A stretch of 64,000 bases of DNA from Oligoflexus tunisiensis (GCF_001748245.1 NZ_BDFO01000001.1:5311778-5375777), one strand, 5' to 3'. Shown: positions 1 to 10,852, numbered from the stretch's first letter. Numbers and translations: made by a program. Notes: generated from the letters alone by a model not told the origin.

Positions 1-154
1 AGGAAATTGGCTTGGATTTAGTTTACCACCCTGAGGCCGACCGCATAGGAACCGCACTCGGTAGAATTTTCATGGCGGGCTCTGTAAGATTTTTCTTCCC
101 TTTTTCACTCACGGCAGGCTAGTTTAAGGGCAAACGTGAAGGAGATAAGCCACG
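1..154 (+). other. Leader region, possible end of an upstream gene
   Basis: One plus-strand frame is open from the window edge (base 3) to a TAG at about 120. It could be the last 39 codons of a gene that begins outside the window, but it shows no recognisable motif. The bases just before 155 carry a good ribosome binding site (AAGGAGA, about ten bases before the ATG) for the following gene. No promoter or RNA gene is evident. Confidence 0.25.
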
Positions 155-1843
155 ATGAAATGGGGTTTGAAAATCAGTCTGGGCCTTTTGGCTCTCTGTC
201 TGCATGCACCGGTCCAGGCCGCATCCACCGCGATTCCCAATCTTCAGGAATTGAAAAAAATGGAGGCGGCGTTTGCGCCCGTGCCTTTGCAGGTTGACGT
301 GAAAGCGCTGCCCGAATCGGAAAAGAAGGCGCTGGCCCATATCATCCAGGCCGCACAGATCATGGATGGTCTCTATTTGCAACAGGTCTGGGCAGGCAAT
401 ACGGCCCGCCTTTTGGATCTTTTAAAGGATCAAAGTGAACTCGGTCAGGCGCGGGTTCGCATGTTTGCCCTCTATAAAGGCCCGTGGATTCGCCTGGAGG
501 ACAATCGGCCCTTTCTGCCCGCGGTGCCGGAAAAGCCTGAGGAGGCCAACTTCTATCCCGCCGGGACCACGAAACAGGATATTGAAAATTGGATGAAAGG
601 CCTCAGTCCGGCGGACAGGGAACAAGCGCAGGGCTTTTTCACCGTTATTCGCCGCGACGCGCAGGGCAAATTCAGCAGTGTCGGCTATCATGTCGAGTAT
701 CAGAAGGAGCTGGCCCTGGCGGCTGATTATCTTTTGAAAGCAGCGGCCCTCACGAAGCAACCCACGCTCAAGACCTTTTTAACGTCACGCGCCAAAGCCT
801 TCCAGACCAACGATTACTATGAAAGTGAAGTGGCCTGGATGAAGCTGGATGCGAGTATTGAGCCCACCATTGGACCTTACGAAGTCTACGAGGACGGCTG
901 GTTCAACGCCAAGGCTGCCTTTGAAGCCTTCGTGACTCTGCGGGATGAAGCGGAGACAGCGAAGCTGGCCAAATACAAAAAGGAATTGCAGGATCTGGAA
1001 AACAAGCTGCCCATCGATCCCAAATACCGGAATCCCAAGCTCGGTGCACTGGCTCCGATCAAGGTCGTGAACTCGATCTACAGTTCCGGTGATGCGAGCC
1101 ACGGTGTGCAGACGGCAGCCTTCAATCTGCCGAATGATGTCCGCGTGTCCAAGGACATGGGAACCAAACGCACGATGTTGAAGAATATTCAGGAGGCCAA
1201 GTTTGCAAAGATTCTGGTGCCGATCACCAAGGCCGTGCTCGCGCCTCAGGACCAGAAGGCGGTGACCTTTGACGCCTTCTTCACGCACATCCTGATGCAT
1301 GAAGTGATGCACGGGCTGGGACCACACAGCGTGTATCAGTCGAAGGATAATACCAGCGTACGCACAGCTCTGCAGGATGCCTACTCCGCGATCGAGGAGG
1401 CCAAGGCCGACATTTCAGGTCTCTGGGCCATGCAGCAGCTCATTGACAAGGGCGTGATGGACAAAAAACTCGAATCGTCGATGTATATCACCTTCCTCGC
1501 CTCCGCCTTCCGGTCGATTCGTTTTGGTTTGAATGAAGCCCATGGCAAGGGCATCGCTCTGCAGTTGAATACGCTTCTCGATGCCGGTGCCTTCACGGTG
1601 GATAAAAAAGGACTTTTTGCGGTGGACAAGAGTCGCATCAAGGACGCGGTCACCCAACTCACCAGGGACCTGATGGAACTCCAGGCAACCGGTGATTACA
1701 AGAAGGCCCAGGACTGGCTGAAACGCATGGCCGTCATGCGTCCGGAAGTGAAGAAAGCGCTCGATCGTCTGCGCGGCACGCCCGTGGATATCGCTCCGCA
1801 ATTCATCACGGCGGATCAACTGGTCCAGCAGTACGGTTCCTGA
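155..1843 (+). CDS. Exported M49-like zinc peptidase (dipeptidyl-peptidase III relative)
   Basis: A 562-residue protein with an N-terminal signal peptide (hydrophobic stretch ending in AQA/ASA-like residues near 22-24). It carries a zinc-hydrolase site: HEVMH at residues 382-386 followed by GLGPH, and a downstream EEAKAD at 414-419. The HExxH plus EEAKAD arrangement is typical of bacterial proteins related to the M49 dipeptidyl-peptidase III family, where the second motif gives the third zinc ligand. The eukaryotic enzyme uses HELLGH; here the spacing is the shorter HExxH form seen in many bacterial homologues. Substrate is unknown, and the signal peptide indicates periplasmic or extracellular action. 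It stands alone, with a convergent kinase gene 3 bases beyond its stop. Family call is firm, specificity is not. Confidence 0.8.
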   Translation: MKWGLKISLGLLALCLHAPVQAASTAIPNLQELKKMEAAFAPVPLQVDVKALPESEKKALAHIIQAAQIMDGLYLQQVWAGNTARLLDLLKDQSELGQARVRMFALYKGPWIRLEDNRPFLPAVPEKPEEANFYPAGTTKQDIENWMKGLSPADREQAQGFFTVIRRDAQGKFSSVGYHVEYQKELALAADYLLKAAALTKQPTLKTFLTSRAKAFQTNDYYESEVAWMKLDASIEPTIGPYEVYEDGWFNAKAAFEAFVTLRDEAETAKLAKYKKELQDLENKLPIDPKYRNPKLGALAPIKVVNSIYSSGDASHGVQTAAFNLPNDVRVSKDMGTKRTMLKNIQEAKFAKILVPITKAVLAPQDQKAVTFDAFFTHILMHEVMHGLGPHSVYQSKDNTSVRTALQDAYSAIEEAKADISGLWAMQQLIDKGVMDKKLESSMYITFLASAFRSIRFGLNEAHGKGIALQLNTLLDAGAFTVDKKGLFAVDKSRIKDAVTQLTRDLMELQATGDYKKAQDWLKRMAVMRPEVKKALDRLRGTPVDIAPQFITADQLVQQYGS

Positions 1844-1846
1844 TGG

Positions 1847-3853
1847 TCAGCCCGGGCTGCGTTGACGAACATGCTTCATCAGACGACTGATGATGTTGAC
1901 AAGGTTTTGTTTCTTGATCGGCTTGACGAGATAGGAATCACAACCGGCCTGAATCGCCGCATCGATATCGGTTTGCAGCACTGATGAGGTGAAGGCGATG
2001 ACCACGGTACGCGGCCTTTGCTCCTTATGCTCCAGTTCGCGCAGGAGGCGGGTGGCTTCAATGCCACCCATCACGGGCATGTTGAGATCCATCAAAACGA
2101 TATCAAAATGCCCATTTTTATAGGCTTCGAGGCCCTTCTGCCCATCCTCGGCAAAAGCCAGTTTCCAGGGGAAGGCTTTCAGATAGATGCGCACGAGATC
2201 ATGGTTGTCTTCGGAATCATCGACATAAAGAATGCTGAGCGGCCGTTCGATGCTGTCATCCAAAGCGGCCGCCGGCGCCTGCCCCTTCTTCCAGCTCACA
2301 AAAAAGCGCGTGCCCTTGCCGAGCTGACTCTCGACTTCCAGCTTGCCCTGACTGAGACTGATGAATTCACGGCAGAGGCCAAGCCCCAGCCCGGTGCCCC
2401 GTTCATCCCGGGTGCCCTTTTCACTGAACCAGCTGCTCCTTTGGAAGAGTTTGCCGATGTGCGCGGGTGCGATGCCGACCCCATTGTCCTCGATCATCAT
2501 CAGAATGCGATCGCGATCCTCGGTGGCCCGACATAGGATATAGCCCTCGTCCGAGCGGGTGAACTTGATGGCATTGGCCACGAGGTTACGGATCACCGTG
2601 GCCACCATCATGCGGTCCGCATGCACCCAGATGTCCGGGCTCAACTGAAGATCGAGGTGGATGCCCTTGACCTTGGCGTTCACCCGCATCAAATCAAAAA
2701 CCTCCAGCACGATCTCACGCAGGTTGTGATTCTCCCACTTGACCCGCATGCCACCGGTCTGCACCAGGGCCCATTGCAGAAGGTTTTCCAAAAGCCCATG
2801 CGCCTCCTCGGAGGAGACGGAAATTTTATCGACCATCTCCCGCAGCTGATCCGGACGCAAAGAATCGAGACTGTCGCTGATGATGCCGCTATAACCTTTC
2901 AGGGCGTTGAAAGGACTTTTCAAATCGTGAGCGATAATGGAAAAGATGCGATCCTTGGTCGCGTTGTTGCGCTCCAGTGCTTTATTGGTTTCCGCGTATT
3001 TTTCGATGATGTCCTTGAGGTCCGCCGTGCGGCGCTCGACCTGACTTTCCAGATCCCGCACCGAATCCTTAAGGCGCCGAGCCATGCTGCCCATCGAGCG
3101 GGCCAGCTGGCCGATTTCATCCTCGCGCTGCGAATTCTGGAGCGGATGAAAGTCGCCTCGTTCGAGATGCCCGGCCGCATCATTGAGCTGCAGGATGGGC
3201 CGCGTGACCTGCGATCCGACGAGGAAGTTGAAAGCGAGCACCACGAGGAGCAGAACGAGCAGAGCCTGCACCAGACTCGTCGCGGAATCCTGGAGAAGCT
3301 TTTCATAATTTTTTTCCGACGCAATGGTCACCACGATCAGATCCTGAACACGCGCCATCGCCGCGACGAGCGGACCGGCGGCATCATGGATTTGCAGAGC
3401 ATGCACTCCATCCAGAGACTTCAGACTGCCAAAGCGATCCTGAAGGGCCTGCAGCGTGCAACGCAGATAGCAATCCTGATGCAGAAACACATTGCGATCG
3501 CGGCCTTCCCTGGCATAAAGCCGATCGTTGGCAAAAGGTGAATGCGCGACCAGGGTTCCATCGGTTTTCATGACCAGTATCGTCGCCCATTGTCCGGCGG
3601 CGATCTTTTTCAGCTGCTCCTGACGTTTCGCGTCAAGCTCTGGCCCGGACAGCTCGCCCTGGGTCCAGCCATGGACGGCGAGCTGGGCCACGGACAAGGA
3701 TTTTTGGGCCGCCTCTTCCGTCATCGAACGCAGAAAATGAGCCGACTGGCGCATCGAGAGCCAGGAGACAAAAAGGAGGATGATCAGCCCCACTCCGAAC
3801 AAATGAGCTGTCAGAAAAAATTGGAGCCGACGCGGCTGCCACCAGACTTGCAT
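1847..3853 (-). CDS. Hybrid sensor histidine kinase with C-terminal receiver
   Basis: 668 residues. Order seen: an N-terminal transmembrane helix (about 13-30), a periplasmic sensor region to about residue 190 with two close cysteines (DCYLRC), a second membrane helix, a HAMP linker, a coiled coil, a HisKA domain with phosphoacceptor His309 (IIAHDLKSP), a HATPase domain with an N-box and G-boxes (DNGVGI, GTGLGLGL), and a receiver domain with an Asp pair (VDDSED), phosphoacceptor Asp589 (LMDLNMP) and the conserved Lys (LVKPI). Signal is expected to pass His to Asp within the protein and then to the Hpt protein encoded 85 bases upstream on the same strand. No output regulator is adjacent, so the final target is unknown. 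The stimulus cannot be read from sequence. Confidence 0.9.
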   Translation of the reverse strand: MQVWWQPRRLQFFLTAHLFGVGLIILLFVSWLSMRQSAHFLRSMTEEAAQKSLSVAQLAVHGWTQGELSGPELDAKRQEQLKKIAAGQWATILVMKTDGTLVAHSPFANDRLYAREGRDRNVFLHQDCYLRCTLQALQDRFGSLKSLDGVHALQIHDAAGPLVAAMARVQDLIVVTIASEKNYEKLLQDSATSLVQALLVLLLVVLAFNFLVGSQVTRPILQLNDAAGHLERGDFHPLQNSQREDEIGQLARSMGSMARRLKDSVRDLESQVERRTADLKDIIEKYAETNKALERNNATKDRIFSIIAHDLKSPFNALKGYSGIISDSLDSLRPDQLREMVDKISVSSEEAHGLLENLLQWALVQTGGMRVKWENHNLREIVLEVFDLMRVNAKVKGIHLDLQLSPDIWVHADRMMVATVIRNLVANAIKFTRSDEGYILCRATEDRDRILMMIEDNGVGIAPAHIGKLFQRSSWFSEKGTRDERGTGLGLGLCREFISLSQGKLEVESQLGKGTRFFVSWKKGQAPAAALDDSIERPLSILYVDDSEDNHDLVRIYLKAFPWKLAFAEDGQKGLEAYKNGHFDIVLMDLNMPVMGGIEATRLLRELEHKEQRPRTVVIAFTSSVLQTDIDAAIQAGCDSYLVKPIKKQNLVNIISRLMKHVRQRSPG

Positions 3854-3938
3854 CCTTGACCCTCAGGTTACCTGTACAAAAGGATTATCGGTCAGGGAGC
3901 AAGGGGTTCAAGCTGGCAGCTTTGGTGGTTTGGGGAGA

Positions 3939-4229
3939 TCAGACGAATTTAGGCTTGAGGTCGGCAAGATAGGCTTTCATTTGACTGCTCACAAGGCGAC
4001 ACTTATCAAACTGGCGGTCTCCGGCGGAGCGCTCCAATTCGCGAGCCATCTCTCCCAAATCGAGCAGGCCATAACCCGACGCGTTTCCCGCGAGCTTGTG
4101 ACCGATTTGGCGTAAAGTTTCGAAGTCTTTCTTCTCCAGGGCTGCCTGGATTTTCATCATGTCGTCTTCGCGGTTACGCAGATAACGCGGAAAGACGTCC
4201 TCCAGTTCCTTATCGATTTCAACTATCAC
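3939..4229 (-). CDS. Hpt histidine phosphotransfer protein
   Basis: A 96-residue single-domain Hpt protein. The phosphorylatable His44 lies in the classic context HKLAGNASGYGL, and the rest is predicted helical as expected for the four-helix bundle. It begins at a GTG preceded by GGGAGGA at good spacing. It is transcribed just before the hybrid kinase (85-base gap), so the two most likely form one phosphorelay: kinase His309 to receiver Asp589 to this His44 to an unlinked response regulator. The chain is inferred from gene order. Confidence 0.9.
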   Translation of the reverse strand: MIVEIDKELEDVFPRYLRNREDDMMKIQAALEKKDFETLRQIGHKLAGNASGYGLLDLGEMARELERSAGDRQFDKCRLVSSQMKAYLADLKPKFV

Positions 4230-4297
4230 ACGGATCCTCCCTTGCCAGTATGGAATACCGGGTCCTTTATATTATAGCTTAGGTCCTCCAGCTCTGG

Positions 4298-4325
4298 TTG
4301 ACAAAGTCCCGGGAGCTTCTATAAT
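4298..4325 (+). promoter_or_regulatory. Consensus sigma-70 promoter for tig
   Basis: A perfect -35 box TTGACA (4298-4303) and a perfect -10 box TATAAT (4320-4325) are separated by 16 bases. Transcription would start near 4332, leaving a leader of about 125 bases before tig. This is the strongest promoter-like match I found in the window, in keeping with an abundant ribosome-associated chaperone. Confidence 0.8.
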
Positions 4326-4455
4326 TTGCAAACTTTTCTGGTGGCTGACCGCGTGTGTGCCGTCCGCTGCTTACGTAGCATCCAGCAAAGCGATGAGCCG
4401 GGCCATGCTCCTGGGACCAACAAACAGCGTCGCTTTGCCTTAATCAGAGGTTGAT

Positions 4456-5745
4456 ATGAAGGCACTTGTCGAAGAAGTCAATACGGTCCAGCGCCGTATC
4501 AAAGTGGAATTGTCGGCCGGAGATGTGAAAAACGCTTTCGATTCCGTTTATCGCAAGTTGCAGCAAAAAGCCCGCATCAATGGATTCCGTCCTGGCAAGG
4601 CCCCTATGAACGTGATCCGTAAGATGTACGGAACTTCGATCGCCTATGATGTCGCCGATCAATTGGTTCGCAACCACCTGTTTAGCGCCATTGAACAGCA
4701 GTCTATACGCCCTATCGCCGCACCCGTCCTGGAAACCATGGACCTTCCCAAAGAGGACAAGGACTATACCTTTAGCGCCTTGGTCGATATTCTCCCCGCT
4801 CTGAAAATTGAAGGCTACAAAGGCCTGAACCTCGAGGCCCCCGCGGCTGACGTGACCGATGCTGACGTTGAGCGCGAACTGGAAATGATTCAGCGCCGTC
4901 ACGCCAAGACCAAGGATACCGAGGAAGGCACCGCGGCTGGCGCCAACCATATCGTGACCATTTCACAGACCGCGACGGTTGATGGCGAGCCCTTCCCTGA
5001 GTTCACCTTTGAAAGCGTTCCGGTTGAACTTGGCAAAAAGTACCTCCTGCCTGAGCTTGAAGAAGCCTTGACCGGCATGAAAGCCGGCGAAGAGAAGCAG
5101 CTGAACATTCAGGTTCCTGAGCATGTCAACGACAAGAGCAAAGTCGGCAAGACCGCGCAATGCACTGTCAAATTGGAAAAAATTGTCGAGATCCTGCTCC
5201 CCGAAGTCAATGACGAGCTGGCCAAGGACATGGGTGTTGACTCCCTTGAGGCGCTCCGGACCAATATTCGCGACCGTCTGAAGCGCCAGGCTGAAGGGGC
5301 AAAACGCAGTCAGCTGGAAACCGCCATCTTTGACCAACTCTCGGCCAGTAATAATTTTGAAGTGCCACCCTCCATGGTGGACCAGGTTATCGACAGCATG
5401 TTCGATGAGATGGAATTCCAAAACGATGCCCAGCGCAAAGCCGCCAAGGCCAGTGAGGACGAGCGCAAGCGCCTGCGTGACACTGCCAAACAAAGAGCGA
5501 AGAATACCCTGATTCTTTCCGAGATTATCAAGTCGGAAAGTATCCAGGTGAACGATGAAGATTTTGACTCCTATGTCAAAGAGTTGGTCGGTGGAGCGGA
5601 CGCCAGCAAGGAATTGGATAGCAAGCTGGTCGATAGCATCAAAGCCTCGATGGGTCCTCATGCCCGAGAATCACTGCTCTTTAAGAAGGCTTTGGACTTT
5701 GTGATTGATAATGCCAAGGTCACAGAGACTCCCGCCCACACTTAA
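4456..5745 (+). CDS. tig: Trigger factor, ribosome-bound chaperone and prolyl isomerase
   Basis: A 429-residue protein matching trigger factor over its full usual length. The N-terminal ribosome-binding domain contains the signature GFRPGKAP near residues 43-50 that docks on ribosomal protein L23. The central FKBP-type peptidyl-prolyl isomerase domain lies near 160-245 (for example LPELEEALTGMKAGEEK). The C-terminal half is the helical substrate-cradling domain. It binds nascent chains at the exit tunnel in the cytoplasm. The start is supported by AGAGG upstream. It leads the cluster tig-clpP-clpX-lon, a conserved order that couples folding and degradation, but a terminator (5780-5814) separates it from clpP. 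Confidence 0.97.
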   Translation: MKALVEEVNTVQRRIKVELSAGDVKNAFDSVYRKLQQKARINGFRPGKAPMNVIRKMYGTSIAYDVADQLVRNHLFSAIEQQSIRPIAAPVLETMDLPKEDKDYTFSALVDILPALKIEGYKGLNLEAPAADVTDADVERELEMIQRRHAKTKDTEEGTAAGANHIVTISQTATVDGEPFPEFTFESVPVELGKKYLLPELEEALTGMKAGEEKQLNIQVPEHVNDKSKVGKTAQCTVKLEKIVEILLPEVNDELAKDMGVDSLEALRTNIRDRLKRQAEGAKRSQLETAIFDQLSASNNFEVPPSMVDQVIDSMFDEMEFQNDAQRKAAKASEDERKRLRDTAKQRAKNTLILSEIIKSESIQVNDEDFDSYVKELVGGADASKELDSKLVDSIKASMGPHARESLLFKKALDFVIDNAKVTETPAHT

Positions 5746-5779
5746 GCCTTTAATTTAAAAAATTCTTTCTGATAGAATG

Positions 5780-5814
5780 ATCTTCAGTTCAAAAACGGAC
5801 TGGAGATTTTTTTT
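5780..5814 (+). terminator. Rho-independent terminator after tig
   Basis: A stem of about nine pairs (core CTTCAGT at 5782-5788 with ACTGGAG at 5799-5805, one G-U pair) is followed directly by a run of eight T (5807-5814). Confidence 0.75.
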
Positions 5815-6090
5815 ACGTCGCGTTCGAAAGCCAATTCTCTGCCCAAATAGGAAGGATTTATTTTCCTCTAAAGACTTCTATCCGTCCGTCGAAAACTGAT
5901 GTGGTTTTCTTCACCAGTCGGGTGAAAGCCATGAGCGACGCGGCGTGGAACCAATTACGGTTCGCGATAGGAAGCATCTTGTCTTTGGCTGAGTTGTGGC
6001 TTAAGTTAAAGCATGTATGTATTGACAACTGCAAAGGATTTTGTGGTTCGATACACGAAGCTAAACCCTGTGCTGCATAAGGAAGTGGGA
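5815..6090 (+). other. clpP upstream region
   Basis: About 275 bases between the tig terminator and the clpP start hold no gene. A clpP promoter must lie here or read-through must occur; only weak matches are visible (for example TTGTCT at 5979 with a poor -10 near 6002). The clpP frame stays open upstream to an ATG at 6013, but that region lacks family similarity and is better read as leader. Confidence 0.4.
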
Positions 6091-6690
6091 ATGGCCATCA
6101 TACCAACTGTCGTGGAACAGACGAACCGAGGGGAGCGAGCCTGGGACATATATTCCCGCTTGCTAATGGAACGGATCGTGATGTTGGGCTCGCCGATTTA
6201 CGATGAAATCGCGAATACCATTGTTGCGCAGCTTCTGTATCTCGAAAGCGTCGACCCGGAAAAGGACATCAGTATCTATATCAATTCGCCCGGGGGATCG
6301 ATCACGGCCGGATTGGCTATCTATGACTGTATGCAGTTGATTCGTCCAGACATCCGGACCTATTGTATCGGTCAGTGCTGTTCCATGGGTGCGTGGCTTC
6401 TGGCCGCGGGTAGCCCAGGGAAACGCCATGCTCTGCCGAATGCCCGTATCATGATCCACCAGCCTCTGGGCGGTGCCGGTGGCCAGGCCACGGACATCGA
6501 TATTCAGGCGCAGGAGATCATCAACATGAAGAAGAAAATGACGGGCATTCTGTCGAAACACACCGGTCGATCCGAGGCTCAGATAACCAAAGATATCGAC
6601 CGCGACTATTTCCTGTCGGCAGAGCAGGCAAAGGAATACGGGATCGTCGATCACATCATCTCTCCGGGAAAGAAACCGAAGAAAGATTAA
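6091..6690 (+). CDS. clpP: ClpP, ATP-dependent Clp protease proteolytic subunit
   Basis: 199 residues from the chosen ATG. An in-frame ATG lies 78 bases upstream, but the start at 6091 has AAGGAAGTGGGA before it and gives the normal ClpP length and N-terminus ([20 protein letters not shown]). The catalytic serine is in CCSMGAWLL, the histidine in MIHQPLGG, and the aspartate in the DRDYF region; oligomer-contact segments such as SPGGSITAG are present. ClpP forms a double heptamer that degrades substrates unfolded by ClpX, encoded 62 bases downstream. Cytoplasmic. Confidence 0.96.
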   Translation: MAIIPTVVEQTNRGERAWDIYSRLLMERIVMLGSPIYDEIANTIVAQLLYLESVDPEKDISIYINSPGGSITAGLAIYDCMQLIRPDIRTYCIGQCCSMGAWLLAAGSPGKRHALPNARIMIHQPLGGAGGQATDIDIQAQEIINMKKKMTGILSKHTGRSEAQITKDIDRDYFLSAEQAKEYGIVDHIISPGKKPKKD

Positions 6691-6752
6691 TCGCGGGCCC
6701 GTCGGTCTATACTAGACAGACTTGGCAGAGAGCCTAAAGGGAGAGCAATTCT

Positions 6753-8054
6753 ATGGCCAGCAAAGACAGCGGTTTGCATTGCAGCTTTTGCGGGAAAGGT
6801 CAGAAAGAAGTCAAAAAGCTGATTGCAGGTCCGAACGTCTATATTTGCGACGAATGCATTCAGCTATGCAATGACATTATCGCCGAGGAAGTCGAAAAAG
6901 AAGAGTTGCTGAACACCAGCAACAAGATACCAAATCCCAAGGACATCAAGCGCATCCTCGACGAGTACGTTATTGGCCAGGAGCGAGCCAAGAAGATCCT
7001 CTCTGTCGCGGTGCACAACCATTACAAGCGTATCGATCACAAATCGACCGGAGACGAAGTTGAGCTGACCAAGTCCAACATTCTGCTCATCGGCCCCACC
7101 GGTAGCGGAAAGACGCTGCTGGCGCAGACGCTGGCGCGGATTCTGAACGTTCCCTTCACCATCTCGGACGCCACCAACCTCACCGAAGCAGGTTATGTCG
7201 GAGAAGACGTTGAGAACATCATTCTGAACCTGCTCCAGAATGCCGACTACGATGTTGAGCTAGCGCAACGTGGCATCGCTTATATCGATGAGATCGACAA
7301 GATCGCCCGCAAGGGGGACAATCCCTCGATTACCCGCGACGTTTCGGGTGAGGGTGTCCAGCAGGCGCTCTTGAAAATTATTGAAGGCACGATCGCCAAC
7401 GTTCCGCCTCGCGGCGGCCGGAAGCACCCGCAGCAGGAATTCCTGCAAGTGGACACATCGAACGTCCTCTTCATCTGCGGGGGCGCGTTTGCCGGTCTGG
7501 AAGATATCGTGGCCCAGCGGATCGAAACAAGCTCCCTGGGTTTCGGCGCTGAGATTCAGAGCAAGCGTGAGCGTAATGTGACCGAGCTTCTGAATAAAGT
7601 CACAACGGGTGACCTGGCAAAATTCGGTCTTATTCCCGAATTTATCGGTCGTTTGCCCGTGATCTGCTCTTTGGCAAGTCTGACTGAAGAAGCGATGATC
7701 GACATTCTCACGAAGCCGAAGAATGCTATCGTTAAGCAGTTCCAGAAGCTCTTCGATTTCGAAAACGTGAATCTCAAATTTACGGAAGGCGCTATGCGCG
7801 CTGTGGTGAAGGAAGCATTGAAACGCAAGACGGGAGCCCGCGGCCTGCGCGCTATCCTGGAAGAATCGATGCTTGAGATCATGTACGAAATCCCTTCCGA
7901 GAAATCCATCAAGGAAGTGGTTATCACCGAAGAGCTCATACTGAATGGGGCTCAGGCTATTCTGGTCTATCGCACGCCCGAGGAAATGGCCGCGATCAAT
8001 GCAGCCGCTGCGCGCGAAACGAAAGACCGGGATTTCGGTACTGGTTCCACTTAA
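6753..8054 (+). CDS. clpX: ClpX, AAA+ unfoldase of the ClpXP protease
   Basis: 433 residues, standard ClpX. The N-terminal C4 zinc-binding domain has CSFCGK and CDECIQLC, which recruit adaptors and substrates. The AAA+ module has Walker A GPTGSGKT, Walker [11 protein letters not shown], pore and sensor segments ([20 protein letters not shown]) and a C-terminal sensor-2 arginine region ([12 protein letters not shown]). The upstream sequence has AAAGGGAGAG as ribosome binding site. It lies 62 bases after clpP, so the two are probably co-transcribed, and a strong terminator follows. Confidence 0.97.
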   Translation: MASKDSGLHCSFCGKGQKEVKKLIAGPNVYICDECIQLCNDIIAEEVEKEELLNTSNKIPNPKDIKRILDEYVIGQERAKKILSVAVHNHYKRIDHKSTGDEVELTKSNILLIGPTGSGKTLLAQTLARILNVPFTISDATNLTEAGYVGEDVENIILNLLQNADYDVELAQRGIAYIDEIDKIARKGDNPSITRDVSGEGVQQALLKIIEGTIANVPPRGGRKHPQQEFLQVDTSNVLFICGGAFAGLEDIVAQRIETSSLGFGAEIQSKRERNVTELLNKVTTGDLAKFGLIPEFIGRLPVICSLASLTEEAMIDILTKPKNAIVKQFQKLFDFENVNLKFTEGAMRAVVKEALKRKTGARGLRAILEESMLEIMYEIPSEKSIKEVVITEELILNGAQAILVYRTPEEMAAINAAAARETKDRDFGTGST

Positions 8055-8106
8055 GTGAAGCTCGCAAGTTCTTCTCGCTAAACCATCTCATCCGATTTGT
8101 AAGAAA

Positions 8107-8133
8107 GGCTCGCAAGAGCCTTTTTTAATTTTT
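8107..8133 (+). terminator. Rho-independent terminator after clpX
   Basis: Perfect 5-bp stem GGCTC/GAGCC with a GCAA tetraloop (8107-8120) followed by TTTTTT and a further T-rich stretch. It closes the clpP-clpX unit. Confidence 0.85.
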
Positions 8134-8272
8134 GGCGGCGAGTAATATGGACTGTCTTCCTCGATTTTATTGCGCTAAGATACTTATATGAGATCATCAA
8201 GTAGAGCGTAAGATGAACGGCACCGGGCCTGACAGGGACTGGTGTGCGATCACTCATGAGGAGGCAGACAGA

Positions 8273-10792
8273 ATGTCGGATGAGTCCAAAGACCCTGTTA
8301 ATAAGCCAGAGGCCGTCAGAATACCATTGCTTCCTCTGCGCGACATCCTGGTCTTTCCTTCGACCGTCGTGCCTTTGTTTGTCGGTCGTGAGAAGTCGAT
8401 TCAGGCGCTCGAGCAGGCGATGAGTACCAACAAGGAAATCCTGCTTGCCGCGCAGATCAAAGCCAAAACCAACGAGCCGGCGCCCGAGGATATCTATTCC
8501 ATCGGGACTATCTCGACAATTTTGCAGCTTTTACGCCTCCCCGACGGGACAGTCAAGGTACTGGTAGAAGGTCAGAAAAGGGCGCGTATTACGGAATACG
8601 TGCAAACCGAAGACTACTTCCTGGTGAAAGCGGAAGCTCTCCCCGAGCAGAAGTCGCCGGGCGTGGAAAACGAAGCGCTGGTGCGTACGGTGAAGATGTC
8701 CTTCGACAACTACGTGCGCTTGAATAAACGCATCCCACCCGAGATGCTGCTTTCGATCGCGTCGATGGAAGACGAATCGAAGCTGGCGGATACGCTGGTG
8801 GCTCACCTGAGCAACCTGAAGCTGCAGGACAAGCAACGCCTTTTGGAAGAAACCAATCCAGCCAAGCGGCTGGAGGATCTCTATGGTTACATCCAATCGG
8901 AAATCGAAATCATGCGGGTCGAGAAGAAGATCCGGGCCCGCGTCAAGCGTCAGATGGAAAAGACTCAGAAAGAGTACTATCTGAACGAGCAGATGCAGGC
9001 GATTCAAAAGGAACTGGGCGACCGTGATGACGGTCGGGCGGAGATTTCTGAACTGGAAAACGCGATCAAAACCCGCAAGCTCACCGAAGAAGCTCGCGAA
9101 AAGCTCCTGAAGGAAGTGAAGAAGCTCAAGCACATGTCGCCGATGTCCGCGGAAGCCACGGTTGTCCGCAATTACATCGATACGGTGCTGTCGCTGCCCT
9201 GGAACGATTTCTCCGAAGAAATCCGTGACACGCTTTACGCGGAAGATGTGCTCAACAAGGACCACTTCGGCCTCGAAAAAGTCAAGGATCGTATCCTTGA
9301 GTACCTTTCGGTCCGCGTGCTGGTTGACAACATGAAGGGTCCCATCCTGTGTCTGGTTGGACCTCCTGGTGTGGGCAAGACCTCGCTGGCGCGTAGCGTG
9401 GCCACCGCCACCGGCCGCAAGTTCGTTCGCGTGGCCCTCGGCGGCGTGCGTGACGAAGCGGAAATCCGCGGTCACCGTCGAACCTACATCGGTTCGATGC
9501 CCGGCAAGATCATCCACGCCCTGAAAAAGGCTGGAAAATCGAACCCTGTGATCCTGCTTGACGAGATCGACAAGCTGTCCCAGGACTTCCGCGGCGACCC
9601 GTCCTCGGCTTTGCTTGAGGTCCTGGATCCGGAACAAAACCACACCTTCAACGATCATTATCTGGACCTGGACTATGATCTGTCGAATGTGCTGTTCCTG
9701 GCGACCGCCAACTCCCTGCACACCATCCCGCGTCCTCTTCTGGACCGTATGGAAGTGATTTCCCTCGCCGGTTACACGGAAGAGGAAAAGGTGGCGATCT
9801 CCACGCAGTACCTGATTCCCAAGCAGCTGAAGGAAAACGGTCTGGATGGCCAGGACGTGACCTTCCTGCCCAAGGCTACACATGAGCTGATTCGCTACTA
9901 CACGCGCGAATCCGGTGTGCGGAGTCTGGAGCGCGAGCTGGCTTCGATCTGCCGTAAGGTGGCTCGCAAGCACATGAAGAAAATCGAAGGTGATGTTCAT
10001 GAGGAAATCAAAGCGAAGACCGGTGGCGACAAGCCGCTGAAAGAGAAGCTGAAGATTACCCCGAACAGCATCAGCGAGAAGATCAACGAAAAGTCCGTGA
10101 ACAAGTACCTGGGACCACGCAAGTACCGCATCGGTCATCAGAATGACCACAACGAAGTCGGCATGTGCACAGGCATGGCGTGGACCGAAGTCGGCGGCGA
10201 CCTGCTGGTTTGCGAAGTGAATGTTCTGCCAGGCAGCGGCAAGCTGACGATCACCGGTAAACTCGGCGAAGTCATGCAGGAATCCGCACAGGCCGCTTTG
10301 AGCTACGTGCGTTCCCGGGCGAAGTTCCTGAACATCCCCGAGGATTTCTATACCAAGGTGGATCTGCACATTCACGTTCCTGAGGGCGCAATTCCCAAGG
10401 ACGGACCAAGTGCGGGTATCACCATGGCAACCGCTCTGACCAGTGCGCTCACGCACCGGCCGGTGAGCAAGGATGTGGCCATGACCGGCGAGATCACTCT
10501 GCGCGGCCGCGTGCTGCCCATCGGTGGTCTGAAGGAGAAAATCCTGGCTGCGCACCGCGGTGGGATCAAGAAGATCATTCTGCCGAAGGAAAACGAGAAG
10601 GATCTGATCGATATCCCCAAAAACATCCTGAAGGATCTGAGCATCGTTCCTGTCGAGCACATGGACTATGTTCTGATGCACGCGCTGGTCTGGAAGCATC
10701 CGGATCACAGCAGTGAAGTTCAGGATGAACTGTTCGAGAAACTGAAAAAAGTGACAGAAGCCGAGACGGATGAGCTGTCCTTTGCGCATTGA
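8273..10792 (+). CDS. lon: Lon protease (LonA type)
   Basis: 839 residues from the chosen ATG, which has GAGGAGG eight bases upstream; the frame also contains an ATG 60 bases earlier that lacks such a site and adds a non-conserved tail. Order: N-terminal substrate-binding LON domain ([13 protein letters not shown]), helical linker, AAA+ domain with Walker A GPPGVGKT and Walker [12 protein letters not shown], and a C-terminal protease domain with catalytic dyad Ser713 (KDGPSAGI) and Lys754 (GGLKEKI). It degrades damaged and regulatory proteins in the cytoplasm. It has its own upstream gap after the clpX terminator and its own terminator. Confidence 0.97.
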   Translation: MSDESKDPVNKPEAVRIPLLPLRDILVFPSTVVPLFVGREKSIQALEQAMSTNKEILLAAQIKAKTNEPAPEDIYSIGTISTILQLLRLPDGTVKVLVEGQKRARITEYVQTEDYFLVKAEALPEQKSPGVENEALVRTVKMSFDNYVRLNKRIPPEMLLSIASMEDESKLADTLVAHLSNLKLQDKQRLLEETNPAKRLEDLYGYIQSEIEIMRVEKKIRARVKRQMEKTQKEYYLNEQMQAIQKELGDRDDGRAEISELENAIKTRKLTEEAREKLLKEVKKLKHMSPMSAEATVVRNYIDTVLSLPWNDFSEEIRDTLYAEDVLNKDHFGLEKVKDRILEYLSVRVLVDNMKGPILCLVGPPGVGKTSLARSVATATGRKFVRVALGGVRDEAEIRGHRRTYIGSMPGKIIHALKKAGKSNPVILLDEIDKLSQDFRGDPSSALLEVLDPEQNHTFNDHYLDLDYDLSNVLFLATANSLHTIPRPLLDRMEVISLAGYTEEEKVAISTQYLIPKQLKENGLDGQDVTFLPKATHELIRYYTRESGVRSLERELASICRKVARKHMKKIEGDVHEEIKAKTGGDKPLKEKLKITPNSISEKINEKSVNKYLGPRKYRIGHQNDHNEVGMCTGMAWTEVGGDLLVCEVNVLPGSGKLTITGKLGEVMQESAQAALSYVRSRAKFLNIPEDFYTKVDLHIHVPEGAIPKDGPSAGITMATALTSALTHRPVSKDVAMTGEITLRGRVLPIGGLKEKILAAHRGGIKKIILPKENEKDLIDIPKNILKDLSIVPVEHMDYVLMHALVWKHPDHSSEVQDELFEKLKKVTEAETDELSFAH

Positions 10793-10823
10793 CTCCTGTT
10801 TCCTGCACGTTACTTGGGTGAAG

Positions 10824-10852
10824 GGCGGGTTTATCCCGCCTTTCTTTTTTTC
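10824..10852 (+). terminator. Rho-independent terminator after lon
   Basis: Stem GGCGGG (10824-10829) with CCCGCC (10835-10840), five-base loop, then a T-rich tract TTTCTTTTTTT. It lies between the convergent lon and histidine kinase genes. Confidence 0.85.

Noticed and set aside
8531-10789. A 752-codon open frame on the minus strand
   Set aside because: Exact antisense of lon; long only because of codon bias in the real gene.
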